Of a stretch of 64,000 nucleotides of DNA, positions 17,282 to 26,353 are shown in pieces. Under the pieces are notes generated by a model, which worked only from the letters and a program-made list of their open reading frames with translations, was not told where the DNA came from and made no database searches. Source of the DNA: Nocardioides sp. Soil797. Lineage in GTDB: Bacteria; Actinomycetota; Actinomycetes; Propionibacteriales; Nocardioidaceae. How positions within the stretch are numbered: position 1 is the first letter of the stretch; each line of letters opens with the position of its first letter. The stretch spans positions 55,700 to 119,699 of the forward strand of contig LMSR01000002.1 in the NCBI GenBank assembly GCA_001429555.1, in the 5' to 3' direction. The position numbers and the translations under genes were made by a program.

Positions 17282-17995
17282 ATGAAGAGCCGCATCTTCG
17301 AAGCCGAGAACCTGCCGGTGCGCAGCGAGGAACGCTGGGCGCTGCAGAACAACCGGACCCTGCGCGTGGGCCTGGGTCCCGACGTACTCGCCCCCAAGGG
17401 CGCGATGATCAGCTTCCTCGGGGCACTCTCCTTCCACCACGAGAAGGCCGGCTCGATGGGCAAGCTGGCCAAGAAGGTGGTCACCGGCGAGGACGTGTCC
17501 CTGATGCGGGTCTCCGGCCAGGGCGAGGTCTACTTCGCCTCCGACGCCGGCTACGTCCACCTCCTGCAGCTCGAGAACGAGGGCGTCAGCGTCAACTTCC
17601 GCAACCTGCTGGCCTTCGACTCCTCCCTCACCTGGGACATCAACCGGGTCAAGGGCGCGGGCCTGATGACCGGCGGGCTGTTCAACACCACGATCGGCGG
17701 TGTCGGCACCATGGCGATCCACGTGGTCGGCAAGCCGATGGTGCTGGACTGCTCCCAGCAGCCGGTGTACGTCGACCGGAACGCCGCCGTGTGCTGGTCG
17801 GCCTCCCTCACCCCGTCCACCCACAGCTCGATGAACATGGGTTCGATGCTGCGGGGCGGCTCGGGCGAAGCGGTGCAGATGGTCTTCCACGGCCCGGGAT
17901 TCGTCGTCGTACAGGCCTATGAGTGGCGGCCGCCGCCGGCGCCGGACAAGAAGGGCGGCGGGGTGCTCGGCACCATCGGCGACCTGATTCCGTGA
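17282..17995 (+). CDS. AIM24 family protein, second copy
   Basis: This 237-aa paralogue of the preceding gene shares the blocks LRVGLGPDVLA, HHEK, SGQGEVYFASDAGYV and INRVKGAGLMTGGLF, and adds a Pro/Lys/Gly-rich tail of about 15 residues. ATG 17282 is used; a GTG 18 nt upstream overlaps the first copy. The close match over the central part indicates a local duplication. The differing N-terminal 20 residues and tails suggest that the pair is diverging or forms a hetero-oligomer. Confidence 0.85.
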   Translation: MKSRIFEAENLPVRSEERWALQNNRTLRVGLGPDVLAPKGAMISFLGALSFHHEKAGSMGKLAKKVVTGEDVSLMRVSGQGEVYFASDAGYVHLLQLENEGVSVNFRNLLAFDSSLTWDINRVKGAGLMTGGLFNTTIGGVGTMAIHVVGKPMVLDCSQQPVYVDRNAAVCWSASLTPSTHSSMNMGSMLRGGSGEAVQMVFHGPGFVVVQAYEWRPPPAPDKKGGGVLGTIGDLIP

Positions 17996-17999
17996 CGCC

Positions 18000-18022
18000 C
18001 GAATTCAGGTTCGTGAATTTCG
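18000..18022. promoter_or_regulatory. possible operator upstream of rocD
   Basis: An imperfect palindrome, CGAATTCA then TGAATTTCG with a 6-nt spacer, lies about 25 bp before the aminotransferase start. Its position would suit a local regulator, for example of the Lrp/AsnC type. This is speculative. Confidence 0.35.
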
Positions 18023-18046
18023 GCTCGGGTGACTATCGTCACCACC

Positions 18047-19288
18047 ATGACGAACCACGACGAACTCGCCGGAGTCAGTGAGGCACAGCAGGCCGCCATC
18101 GCGGTCGTGGAGGCCCACGCAGCGCACAACTACCACCCGCTGCCGGTGGTGGTGTCCGAGGCCAGTGGCGCCACGGTCACCGACATCGACGGGAAGGTCT
18201 ACCTCGACTGCCTGGCCGCCTATTCGGCGGTCAACTTCGGGCACGCCAACCCCAAGCTGACCCAGGTCGCGAAGGACCAGCTGGACAAGGTCACCCTGAC
18301 CAGTCGCGCCTTCCACTCCGCCGCGCTCGGCCCGTTCGCCGAGGCGCTGGCACGGTTGGCCAAGAAGGACATGATCCTGCCGATGAACACCGGTGCCGAG
18401 GCGGTCGAGTCCGGCATCAAGGTGGCCCGCAAGTGGGGCTACGAGGTGAAGGGCGTCGCGGCCGACCAGGCCAACATCATCGTCGCCGAGGGCAACTTCC
18501 ACGGCCGCACCACCACGATCATCTCGTTCAGCGACGACCCCGAGGCGCGCGAGAACTACGGTCCCTACACGCCCGGCTTCAAGACCGTCCCGTACGGCGA
18601 CGCCGACGCGATCGAGGCGGCCATCGACGACAACACCGTCGCCGTGCTGCTCGAGCCGATCCAGGGTGAGGCCGGCGTGGGCATTCCGCCGGCCGACTAC
18701 CTGCCGCGCGTTCGTGAGATCACCACGGCCAACAACGTGCTCTTCATCGCCGACGAGATCCAGTCCGGTCTCGGTCGCACCGGTGCGACGTTCCAGTGCG
18801 ACAACGTCGGCGTCGTGCCCGACCTCTACCTGCTCGGCAAGGCGCTCGGCGCGGGCATCGTCCCCGTCTCGGCCGTGGTCGGCAACAAGGACGTGCTCGG
18901 TGTCCTGCAGCCGGGCCAGCACGGGTCGACCTTCGGTGGGAACCCGTTGGCCGCCGCCGTCGGCCTGGCCGTCGTCGAGCTGCTGGAGACCGGTGAGATG
19001 CAGGAGCGCGCCCGGGAGCTGGGCGCGCGCCTCGGCGCCGGGCTCCGCGCCTTCGAGGGCAAGGGGGTCACCGAGGTGCGCTGCCAGGGCCTGTGGGCCG
19101 GCATCGACATCGACCCCGACGTGGCCACTGCCCGCGAGGTCTGCCAGCGCCTCCTGCAGCGCGGGATCCTGGCCAAGGACACCCACGGCCAGACGGTGCG
19201 CCTCGCACCCCCGATCGTGATCACCGAGGAGGAGCTCGAGTGGGCGATCACCCAGTTCGGCGAGGTGCTCACCGAGCTCCTCACCTGA
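18047..19288 (+). CDS. rocD: class III aminotransferase, probably ornithine--oxo-acid transaminase
   Basis: This 413-aa PLP enzyme probably converts ornithine and 2-oxoglutarate to glutamate semialdehyde and glutamate in arginine/ornithine catabolism. Class III marks are clear: MNTGAEAVESGIK, NFHGRTTTIISFSDD, LLEPIQGEAGVGIPP, FIADEIQSGLGRTG and the PLP lysine in LLGKALGAG. The overall pattern, notably CLAAYSAVNFGHANPK near the start, is that of ornithine transaminases. ATG 18047 is preferred over GTG 18029. No arginase or proline genes adjoin it, so substrate identity rests on family resemblance. Confidence 0.85.
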   Translation: MTNHDELAGVSEAQQAAIAVVEAHAAHNYHPLPVVVSEASGATVTDIDGKVYLDCLAAYSAVNFGHANPKLTQVAKDQLDKVTLTSRAFHSAALGPFAEALARLAKKDMILPMNTGAEAVESGIKVARKWGYEVKGVAADQANIIVAEGNFHGRTTTIISFSDDPEARENYGPYTPGFKTVPYGDADAIEAAIDDNTVAVLLEPIQGEAGVGIPPADYLPRVREITTANNVLFIADEIQSGLGRTGATFQCDNVGVVPDLYLLGKALGAGIVPVSAVVGNKDVLGVLQPGQHGSTFGGNPLAAAVGLAVVELLETGEMQERARELGARLGAGLRAFEGKGVTEVRCQGLWAGIDIDPDVATAREVCQRLLQRGILAKDTHGQTVRLAPPIVITEEELEWAITQFGEVLTELLT

Positions 19289-19296
19289 GCGCCCGC

Positions 19297-19362
19297 TGCG
19301 CGAACGTGCAATCGTTGCTGCGCGAACGTGCATTCGTTGTGCTTCGAGCCGGCAATTCTTGA
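19297..19362. repeat. 22-bp tandem repeat array, inverted orientation
   Basis: Three units occur at 19297-19318, 19319-19340 and 19341-19362. The first two begin TGCGCGAACGTGCA; the third is degenerate. Read on the minus strand they match the family consensus TCAAnnATTGCCnGTTCGCG followed by CA. They lie right after the rocD stop. Confidence 0.75.
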
Positions 19363-19430
19363 CGGCGCACGGCGTACGGCGGCGCCCGCGGCGTACCACC
19401 CAGGCGCCGGTGTCACCACAGCATGCGAAA

Positions 19431-19462
19431 CCGCCGCCCACCCCGCATGGGGTGGGCGGCGG
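19431..19462. terminator. bidirectional terminator between rocD and ino1
   Basis: A perfect 14-bp GC-rich stem (CCGCCGCCCACCCC and its complement) closes a 4-nt loop, GCAT. It sits between two convergent genes and is the strongest hairpin of this region. Confidence 0.85.
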
Positions 19463-19470
19463 CTTCAGTG

Positions 19471-19558
19471 AGACGCAGTGCCAGTTCGCGCATCAATCAT
19501 TGACGGCTCGCGCAACAACAACTGCCAGTTCGCGCATCAAGCGTTGACGGTTCGCGTC
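19471..19558. repeat. 22-bp tandem repeat array abutting the ino1 stop
   Basis: Four units run at 22-bp spacing: 19471-19492, 19493-19514, 19515-19536 and 19537-19558. Typical cores are TCAATCATTGACGGCTCGCG and TGCCAGTTCGCGCA. The last unit runs into the complement of the ino1 stop codon. A related array lies at 43131-43196 in the same position relative to another minus-strand gene. Confidence 0.8.
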
Positions 19559-20639
19559 ACTCGCCGGCGATGAACTTCTCGAGCTGGGCACGACCCTCGG
19601 TGTCCTCGATCTGGACCGGCGGGGACTTCATCAGGTAGGCCGAGGCCGGGATGACCGGGCCGCCGTGGCCGCGGTCCTTGGCGATCTTGGCGGCACGGAC
19701 GGCGTCGATGATGATGCCGGCGCTGTTGGGGGAGTCCCAGACCTCGAGCTTGTACTCGAGGTTCAGCGGAACGTCACCGAAGGCGCGACCCTCGAGGCGC
19801 ACATAGGCCCACTTGCGGTCGTCGAGCCAGGCCACGTAGTCCGAGGGACCGATGTGGACGTTGCGGCTGTCCTTCAGCCCGGCCAGCGAACCGGTCAGGT
19901 TGGAGGTGACGGCCTGGGTCTTGGAGACCTTCTTGGACTCCAGGCGCTCGCGCTCGAGCATGTTCTTGAAGTCCATGTTGCCGCCGACGTTGAGCTGGTA
20001 GGTGCGGTCCAGCGTGACGCCGCGGTCCTCGAACAGCTTCGCCATCACGCGGTGGGTGATGGTGGCGCCGACCTGCGACTTGATGTCGTCACCGACGATC
20101 GGGACGCCGGCGTCCTCGAACTTCTTGGCCCACACGGGGTCGGAGGCGATGAAGACGGGCAGGGCGTTGACGAAGGCCACATTGGCGTCGATCGCGCACT
20201 GGGCGTAGAACTTGTCAGCCTCTTCCGAGCCCACGGGCAGGTAGGAAACCAGGACGTCGACCTCGGCATCCTTGAGTGCCTGGACGACGTCGACGGGCTC
20301 GGCGTCGGCCTCCTCGATGGTCTCGAGGTAGTACTTACCGAGACCGTCCATGGTCGGGCCACGCTGGACGATGACACCGGTCGGCGCCACGTCGGTGATC
20401 TTGATCGTGTTGTTCTCGGAGGCCTGGGTGGCCTCGGCGAGATCGAAGCCGACCTTCTTGGCGTCGACGTCGAAGGCGGCCACGAACTGCACGTCGGAGA
20501 CGTGGTAGTCACCGAACTTCACGTGCATCAGCCCGGGAACGCTGCTCTCCGGGTCGGCGTCCTTGTAGTACTCGACGCCCTGGACCAAGGAGGTGGCGCA
20601 GTTGCCGACTCCAACAATTGCTACGCGTACCGAACCCAT
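19557..20639 (-). CDS. ino1: inositol-3-phosphate synthase Ino1
   Basis: The NAD-dependent enzyme cyclises glucose 6-phosphate to inositol 3-phosphate, the first step toward phosphatidylinositol and mycothiol. The 360-aa product is of the short actinobacterial type: a Rossmann motif [16 protein letters not shown] at the N-terminus, [17 protein letters not shown] near residue 155, [15 protein letters not shown] near 205, and [11 protein letters not shown]. The central [19 protein letters not shown] segment is typical. The padR gene lies 104 bp upstream on the same strand, as in mycobacteria (Rv0046c/Rv0047c). Confidence 0.96.
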   Translation of the reverse strand: MGSVRVAIVGVGNCATSLVQGVEYYKDADPESSVPGLMHVKFGDYHVSDVQFVAAFDVDAKKVGFDLAEATQASENNTIKITDVAPTGVIVQRGPTMDGLGKYYLETIEEADAEPVDVVQALKDAEVDVLVSYLPVGSEEADKFYAQCAIDANVAFVNALPVFIASDPVWAKKFEDAGVPIVGDDIKSQVGATITHRVMAKLFEDRGVTLDRTYQLNVGGNMDFKNMLERERLESKKVSKTQAVTSNLTGSLAGLKDSRNVHIGPSDYVAWLDDRKWAYVRLEGRAFGDVPLNLEYKLEVWDSPNSAGIIIDAVRAAKIAKDRGHGGPVIPASAYLMKSPPVQIEDTEGRAQLEKFIAGE

Positions 20640-20743
20640 CGGTTTCCTCTTCCTGCTCTCGTTGTGGCTGTGATGCCCTTGTGTCTTGTGCCTTGCTGGT
20701 GTTGCTGACTGCCTGAAGTCTGTGTGGCGGACTGCTGTGCTGC

Positions 20744-21325
20744 TCAGGCCTTGTCGGGCCGTGGGATCGGCTCGACCGCTTGCTGTTGTCGCTCTGCGTT
20801 GATCAGGTCGGAGAGCCAGCGGACCTCACGCTCGACCGACTCCACGCCGTGGCGTTGGAGCTCCGAGGCGTACTGGTCCATCTCCTTCTGGGTGAGCTGG
20901 AGCTGCGACTGCACCTTCTCGAGACGCTCCTGCAGGCGGGTACGGCGACCCTCCAGCACGCGAAGGCGGATCTCCATGTCGGTGCGCCCGAAGAAGGCGA
21001 ACCGGATGTCGAAGTTGTCGTCCTCCCAGGCGGTGGGACCCACCTCCGACATGAGTCGGACGAACTCCCGGTCACCGGTCTCGGTCAACTGGTAGACGAT
21101 GCGCGGACGCCGCGTGGTCACCGCACCGGGAACCTTGGTGGTGCGTTCTTCGATCCACGAGGACCGCAACATCTTCTTCAACGCCGGGTAGAGCGAGCCG
21201 TAGGACAGCACACGTCCCCACCCGAACATGAGGTTCAGGCGCTTGCGGAGCTCGTATCCGTGCATGGGTGACTCGTGCAGCAGTCCCAGGACTGCCAGCT
21301 CGAGAGTCTCTCCGCGCCTTGCCAC
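20744..21325 (-). CDS. PadR family transcriptional regulator
   Basis: This 193-aa regulator carries an N-terminal winged helix ([21 protein letters not shown], then [13 protein letters not shown]) and a C-terminal region with a long coiled coil ([20 protein letters not shown]) for dimerisation. GTG 21325 gives a family-typical N-terminus. It is the counterpart of Rv0047c, next to ino1. A palindromic TATCG/CGATA sequence immediately upstream of its start is a plausible autoregulatory site. The effector is unknown. Confidence 0.9.
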   Translation of the reverse strand: MARRGETLELAVLGLLHESPMHGYELRKRLNLMFGWGRVLSYGSLYPALKKMLRSSWIEERTTKVPGAVTTRRPRIVYQLTETGDREFVRLMSEVGPTAWEDDNFDIRFAFFGRTDMEIRLRVLEGRRTRLQERLEKVQSQLQLTQKEMDQYASELQRHGVESVEREVRWLSDLINAERQQQAVEPIPRPDKA

Positions 21326-21330
21326 CGACC

Positions 21331-21441
21331 TATCGTAGCGATATATCGCCGCAACTTCGAACTCCGGGTGAACCGGGGGTGTTGCCCGCTCTCCGATCCG
21401 GGCAGAACCGAACGGATCCGGGTGAACAGGGAGTGTCCGCG
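21331..21441. promoter_or_regulatory. padR/ponA divergent control region
   Basis: TATCG-TAG-CGATA at 21331-21343 and the overlapping CGATATATCG at 21339-21348 lie just before the padR start and look like a PadR operator. Two direct repeats beginning TCCGGGTGAAC follow at 21363-21389 and 21417-21441, 54 bp apart, on the ponA side. No promoter boxes could be assigned with confidence. Confidence 0.45.
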
Positions 21442-21513
21442 TACTCTTGCTGATCGGTCCATGACGCACCCGTGCCCCTGCGGTACGACGCACACCCCCA
21501 CGGAGATCCACAG

Positions 21514-23796
21514 GTGACTGGAAAGCGCAGAGCTGCCTCGTCGGCGAGCAAGAAGAAGTCGACGGCAAAGCCGCAAGACTCCACCTTGAAGCGACGGCTC
21601 AAGAAGACCCTGAAGTGGACCTCCATCAGCGGCCTGGTGCTGGTGCTGATCGGGGTCATCTCATTCGTGGTGCTCTACAACGTGATCGACGTTCCCGACC
21701 CCAACGCCGACTTCCAGACGCAGACCACCTACGTCTACTACGACGACGGCAAGAGCGAGCTCGGCCGTTACGCCCAGCAGAACCGCAACTCGATCCCGCT
21801 CGAGGAGATGCCCGACACCATCAAGGATGCCGTCGTCGCCGCGGAGAACCAGAGCTTCTGGACCGACAAGGGCATCGACCCGAAGGGCATCCTGCGCGCC
21901 GCATTCAGCAACGCCCAGGGCAACGACCAGCAGGGTGCCTCAACGATCACCCAGCAATACGTGAAGATCCTCTACCTCAGCCAGGAGCGCTCCTACACCC
22001 GCAAGGTGAAGGAGGCGATCATGTCGCTCAAGCTCCAGCGCCAGCAGAGCAAGGAGGAGATCCTCGAGGGGTACCTCAACACCATCTACTTCGGCCGCGG
22101 CGCCTACGGCATCGATGCGGCCGCGAAGTCGTTCTTCGGGGTCCCGGCCAAGAAGCTGACCCTGAAGCAGAGCGCCGTACTCGCCTCGGTGATCAACAAC
22201 CCGACCCGCTTCGACCCGGCCAACGGCAAGTCCAACAAGCGTGACCTCAAGGGCCGCTACACCTACGTCCTCGAGTCGATGGCCAAGACCGGGTCGATCA
22301 GCGCCTCGAAGGCCGACAAGGCAGTTCGCCGGCTGCCGAAGTTCCCCGAGATCAAGAGCGAGCAGTCGTACGGCGGCCAGAAGGGCCACATGCTCGAGAT
22401 GATCAAGAGCGAGCTGGTCCGTCTCGGCTTCGACGAGCAGCAGATCAACGGCGGCGGCCTGCGGGTGACCACCACGCTCGACCAGCAGGCGATGAAGGAC
22501 GCCGAGGAGGGCATCAACGAAGCCCGCCCCGACGGTCTTCCCGAGCTGCACGTGGCCTCCGCCAGCGTCGAGCCCGGCACCGGCGCGCTGCGCAGCTTCT
22601 ACGGTGGCCAGGACTACCTGAAGTCGCAGATCAACTGGGCCCTGGCCGGCGGCCAGCCGGGGTCGTCGTTCAAGCCGTTCGCGCTCGCGGCCGGCATCAA
22701 GGACGGCTTCTCACTCAAGGACACCTTCGAGGGCAACTCGCCGTTCTACTACGAGTCCGGCACCAAGGGCCCCCGCAACGAGGGCAGCGGCAATGACGGC
22801 CAGGGCACCGACTACGGCCGCGTCAACCTGATCCGGGCCACCGAGGAGTCGATCAACACGGCGTACGCCGACCTCACCGAGGCGATGACCAACGGTCCCG
22901 AAGACATCCTGTCGATGGCCGAGGCCCTCGGGATTCCGAAGTGGAAGAAGAAGGCCACCGGCCTCAACCACCTCTACAACTCGCCCGGCCTGCAGGCCAA
23001 CATGGGCATCGCGCTCGGCTCGGCCACGGTGAGCCCGATCAACATGGCCAACGCCTACGCCACCATCGCCAACGGCGGTGAGGCGGCACCGGTCTACATG
23101 ATCGAGAAGGTCGAGGACCGCAACGGCAAGGAGCTCTACCGCCACAAGGTGCACACCAAGCGGGTCCTCGACGAGGACGTCGCCGCCGACGTCTCCTACG
23201 CCATGCAGGAGGTCGTCAGCGGCGCCAGTGGCACCGGCCGCAACGCGCTGGCCCTGGGTCGCCCGGCCGCCGGCAAGACCGGCACCGCGACCAACGCCGA
23301 GGACCAGGTCTCGTCCTCGTGGTTCGTCGGCTACACGCCCCAGATGGCCACCGCCGTGATGTACGTCCGGGGCAAGGGCAACGAGAGCCTCGAGGGATAC
23401 CTCGAGCCGTTCTACGGTGCGACGTACCCGACCCAGACCTGGACCGCGATCATGTCGCGCCTGATGGACGGCCTCGAGGTGGAGTCGTTCCCGGAGCCGG
23501 TGTACGTCGACGGTGAGGCGCCCGACGAGGGCCACGCGCCCTACACGCCGCCCCCGCCGCCCCCGAAGAAGACGCAGAAGAAGCCCTCCAAGGAGCCGTC
23601 TAAGAGCGACAAGCCCACCGACAAGCCGTCCAAGACCGAGAAGCCGTCGCCGACGGACCCGGGCACGACGCCGACGGACCCGGGGACGACCTGCCCGCCG
23701 CTCGGATGTGACCCGAGCGACCCGAGCAGCCCCAGCGACACCAGCAACCCGAAGCCGGGCAAGTCCGACAAGCCCAAGAGCCTCGCCGGCCGGTAG
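21514..23796 (+). CDS. ponA: bifunctional class A penicillin-binding protein
   Basis: This 760-aa peptidoglycan synthase has a basic cytoplasmic N-terminus and one membrane helix (residues about 35-57). Its GT51 glycosyltransferase domain includes VVAAENQSFWTDKGID, GASTITQQYVKILYL and GYLNTIYFGRGAYGIDAAA. The transpeptidase domain has the Ser nucleophile in GSSFKPF, SIN in the second motif and KTGTAT in the third. A disordered Lys/Ser/Pro tail of about 85 residues is typical of actinobacterial PonA. GTG 21514 has GGAG 8 nt upstream. Its stop overlaps the next start by 1 nt. Confidence 0.95.
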   Translation: MTGKRRAASSASKKKSTAKPQDSTLKRRLKKTLKWTSISGLVLVLIGVISFVVLYNVIDVPDPNADFQTQTTYVYYDDGKSELGRYAQQNRNSIPLEEMPDTIKDAVVAAENQSFWTDKGIDPKGILRAAFSNAQGNDQQGASTITQQYVKILYLSQERSYTRKVKEAIMSLKLQRQQSKEEILEGYLNTIYFGRGAYGIDAAAKSFFGVPAKKLTLKQSAVLASVINNPTRFDPANGKSNKRDLKGRYTYVLESMAKTGSISASKADKAVRRLPKFPEIKSEQSYGGQKGHMLEMIKSELVRLGFDEQQINGGGLRVTTTLDQQAMKDAEEGINEARPDGLPELHVASASVEPGTGALRSFYGGQDYLKSQINWALAGGQPGSSFKPFALAAGIKDGFSLKDTFEGNSPFYYESGTKGPRNEGSGNDGQGTDYGRVNLIRATEESINTAYADLTEAMTNGPEDILSMAEALGIPKWKKKATGLNHLYNSPGLQANMGIALGSATVSPINMANAYATIANGGEAAPVYMIEKVEDRNGKELYRHKVHTKRVLDEDVAADVSYAMQEVVSGASGTGRNALALGRPAAGKTGTATNAEDQVSSSWFVGYTPQMATAVMYVRGKGNESLEGYLEPFYGATYPTQTWTAIMSRLMDGLEVESFPEPVYVDGEAPDEGHAPYTPPPPPPKKTQKKPSKEPSKSDKPTDKPSKTEKPSPTDPGTTPTDPGTTCPPLGCDPSDPSSPSDTSNPKPGKSDKPKSLAGR

Positions 23797-25232
23797 TGAG
23801 CCGACCAGACGCCGACGACGTCGCCGCGCCGACCCGTGAGGATCCGGCCGCGGCGGCGTTGAGCGAGGGCATCGGCGGCCCCCTGGGTGAGCACGCGGCC
23901 ACGAACCGGTGGTGGACGCCGGTGCGGGTGCTGCTCGCGATCACGGCGGTGATGTTCGTCTTCGGCATGCTGCAGAAGGTGCCCTGCTACGGGACGCAGT
24001 GGACCGACAACGACACCCGCTACTCGCGGATGTGCTACTCCGACGTGCCCTATCTGTACGTCGGTCGCGGCTTCGTGGAGCTGAACTGGCCCTACTCCGA
24101 CGACGAGCAGACCCGGGCCCGCTTCGACGTCATGGAATACCCCGTCGGCATCTCCTACTTCGCCTGGGCCACGTCCTACGTGACGCACTGGGCGAGCGGT
24201 TCGCCCGACATATCCCACCGGCCCGAGGTGCAGGTGAGTGACCTCTACGGTGACCCCCAGGTGTTGAAGGAACGCAACACGTACGTCGCGGTCACCGCGG
24301 TGGTGCTCGGGGCGGCGGCCCTGCTGTGTGCGTGGTTCCTGGCGGGCACCAACCGGCGACGACCCTGGGACGCGTTGCCCTTCGCGCTCTCACCGGTGCT
24401 GATGTTCAACGGCCTGGTCAACTGGGACCTCCTCGCGGTGGCGATGGTCGCCGGCGCGGTCTGGGCGTGGTCGCGCGACAGACCCGTGCTGACCGGGGTG
24501 CTGATCGGCCTCGGCACTGCCACCAAGCTCTATCCGCTGTTCCTGCTGGGTGGCCTGCTGATCATCTGCTGGCGACGAAGAGCCTGGGTCGACTTCTTCG
24601 CCGCAACCGTCGCGGCGGCCGGGGCGTGGGTGCTGGCCAACGCGCCGGCGTACCTCACCGGGCCCGACGAGTGGAAGGTCTTCTGGACCTTCAACTCCGA
24701 GCGCGGTGCCGACCTGGGCAGCCTCTGGTTGGTGCTCAGCCAGGCCGGGCACACCTTCACCGACCACGAGATCAACACGGCGTCGTGGGTCTTCTTCATC
24801 GGCTGGTGCGCGGCGGTCCTGGTGATCGGGTTGCTCGCCCCCGAGACGCCACGGCTGGCCCAGCTCGGCTTCCTGGTCGTGGCCGGCTTCCTGCTGGTCA
24901 ACAAGGTCTACTCACCGCAGTACGTCCTCTGGTTGCTGCCGTTGGCGGTGCTGGCCCGCCCGCGGTGGCGTGACCAGATCATCTGGCAGTCCGGGGAGCT
25001 GCTCTACTTCTGCTCGGTCTGGTGGTACCTCGGTGGCTTCCTGCAGCCCGGCTCGGGATCAGACCCCGGTTTCTACTGGTTGGCGATCGCGGTCCGGATG
25101 GCCTGCGAGCTCTACCTGGTCGCCATCGTCGTGCGCGACATCCTGCTGCCGCACCACGACCAGGTGCGGCGTGGTCTCGATACACCTGGTCTGCTCGCTG
25201 AGACCAACATTTTGGTTGGGTTTCGACGCTGA
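23796..25232 (+). CDS. polytopic glycosyltransferase-87-like membrane protein (Rv0051-like)
   Basis: This 478-aa membrane protein has about ten hydrophobic helices and the acidic extracytoplasmic loop usual in GT-C enzymes (GFVELNWPYSDDEQTR). It is translationally coupled to ponA through a 1-nt overlap and corresponds in position to Rv0051. GT87-type enzymes move sugars from polyprenyl-phosphate donors to cell-envelope acceptors; this substrate is unknown. The last 10-11 codons (ending AETNILVGFRR) lie inside the 57-bp palindromic repeat at 25200-25256, so the native C-terminus has been replaced or extended by the repeat. Confidence 0.8.
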   Translation: MSRPDADDVAAPTREDPAAAALSEGIGGPLGEHAATNRWWTPVRVLLAITAVMFVFGMLQKVPCYGTQWTDNDTRYSRMCYSDVPYLYVGRGFVELNWPYSDDEQTRARFDVMEYPVGISYFAWATSYVTHWASGSPDISHRPEVQVSDLYGDPQVLKERNTYVAVTAVVLGAAALLCAWFLAGTNRRRPWDALPFALSPVLMFNGLVNWDLLAVAMVAGAVWAWSRDRPVLTGVLIGLGTATKLYPLFLLGGLLIICWRRRAWVDFFAATVAAAGAWVLANAPAYLTGPDEWKVFWTFNSERGADLGSLWLVLSQAGHTFTDHEINTASWVFFIGWCAAVLVIGLLAPETPRLAQLGFLVVAGFLLVNKVYSPQYVLWLLPLAVLARPRWRDQIIWQSGELLYFCSVWWYLGGFLQPGSGSDPGFYWLAIAVRMACELYLVAIVVRDILLPHHDQVRRGLDTPGLLAETNILVGFRR

Positions 25233-25256
25233 ACACGACCAAGATGTTGGTCTCAG
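25200..25256. repeat. 57-bp palindromic element, copy B
   Basis: This copy begins GAGACCAACATTTTGGTTGG and ends GATGTTGGTCTCAG, and pairs better internally than copy A at 9932-9988. It supplies the final codons and stop of the membrane glycosyltransferase gene. Confidence 0.75.
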
Positions 25257-25305
25257 CGCTCGATCGCCCGCTGGCGGGGTGGTAACGACCGTGTCGAGAC
25301 CTGCG

Positions 25306-26349
25306 TCAGGCGATGACGACCCGGTCGAACGACGTCGCGGTGTAGCGAACCCGTACGTCGACCTCGTCGCCGACCGCGGGCACCGGCGCACCCTGCGGGT
25401 TGAACAGCATGCTCGCCTGCATGTGTGGCGGCTCGGCGAAGAGGCGCTGCTTGCCGCCGATGCTGTACGGCGACCGCACGAAGCCCGCGGCATCCATGCC
25501 GCCGCGAGCAATCGCACCGGCTCGGGCCTTGAGCGTGTTGGCCCCGGTCGGTGACTCGAGTCCGATGCCGTGGGCGGTGCCGCCACTGACGACCAGGATG
25601 GTGCCGGCCTTGGGCGCCGTGCGCCCGCGGTAGCCGAACAGGTCGCCCTTCTCGACCTCGTGCACGTCGAGCACGGTCGCGCAGACCCGGAAGGCTCCAC
25701 GATCACCCAGCCACAGGTCGGTGCCGATGCGGGGGCGGATCGTGTAGTCGGGCCACGAACGGGCGAGCTGCACGAGCTCGGGATCGGTCAGGTGGCTGAC
25801 CCAGATCGTGGTCGGTGGCAGGCCCGCCGCCACCGCGTCAGTCATCAACCGCTGCACCTCGGAGAGATGCGAGGCACCGCCCATCGGCAGGTGCATCGCC
25901 ACCCCCTCGAAGCGTGCTGACGGGCGGTCACGCAGGAAGTCACCGGCCTCACGCAGCTCGCGGGGCTGGAAGCCATGGCGCAGCATGGAGGTCATCCGCT
26001 CCAGCACGAACCGGGCATCGGGGTCCCGCTCCAGCAGCCCGGCCAGGTCCTCGACCCGGCCGATGGTGTGGATGAGGCGCGGGTTCGGCTCGACGGGCGC
26101 CTCGAAGGATCGCCACGGGGTGAGCACCAGCAAGGAGCCGGGGAACTCGTCCGTCACGTCGGCGATCTCGGCGTACGTTCCGACGGCCATGGTGTCGACG
26201 CCGAGGTTGCGTGCCTCGGTCGCCAGCCGGGTGTTGCCGAGGCCGTAGCCGTTGCCCTTGGCCACCGGCACCACCTCGGGTTGGGTGGCGAGGATGCGGT
26301 GCTGGTTGGCGCGGAACCGTGCCGCGTCGACATAGAGGGTCAGGGCCAT
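25306..26349 (-). CDS. alanine racemase-fold PLP protein
   Basis: This 347-aa fold type III PLP protein has the cofactor lysine in VVPVAKGNGYGLG near residue 31. The first 220 residues form the barrel and the rest a C-terminal beta domain (VRYTATSFDRVVIA at the end). It is shorter and more divergent than housekeeping Alr, so amino-acid racemase is a safer name than alanine racemase. It starts 4 bp after the femX-like stop, in the same transcript. Pairing of a racemase fold with a Fem-type ligase suggests work on peptidoglycan amino acids. Confidence 0.8.
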   Translation of the reverse strand: MALTLYVDAARFRANQHRILATQPEVVPVAKGNGYGLGNTRLATEARNLGVDTMAVGTYAEIADVTDEFPGSLLVLTPWRSFEAPVEPNPRLIHTIGRVEDLAGLLERDPDARFVLERMTSMLRHGFQPRELREAGDFLRDRPSARFEGVAMHLPMGGASHLSEVQRLMTDAVAAGLPPTTIWVSHLTDPELVQLARSWPDYTIRPRIGTDLWLGDRGAFRVCATVLDVHEVEKGDLFGYRGRTAPKAGTILVVSGGTAHGIGLESPTGANTLKARAGAIARGGMDAAGFVRSPYSIGGKQRLFAEPPHMQASMLFNPQGAPVPAVGDEVDVRVRYTATSFDRVVIA

Positions 26350-26353
26350 TGCG

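Noticed and set aside
19297..19558. 22-bp repeats considered as iterons or an origin
   Set aside because: They flank a terminator between convergent chromosomal genes, no replication initiator gene is near, and a similar array sits at 43131.
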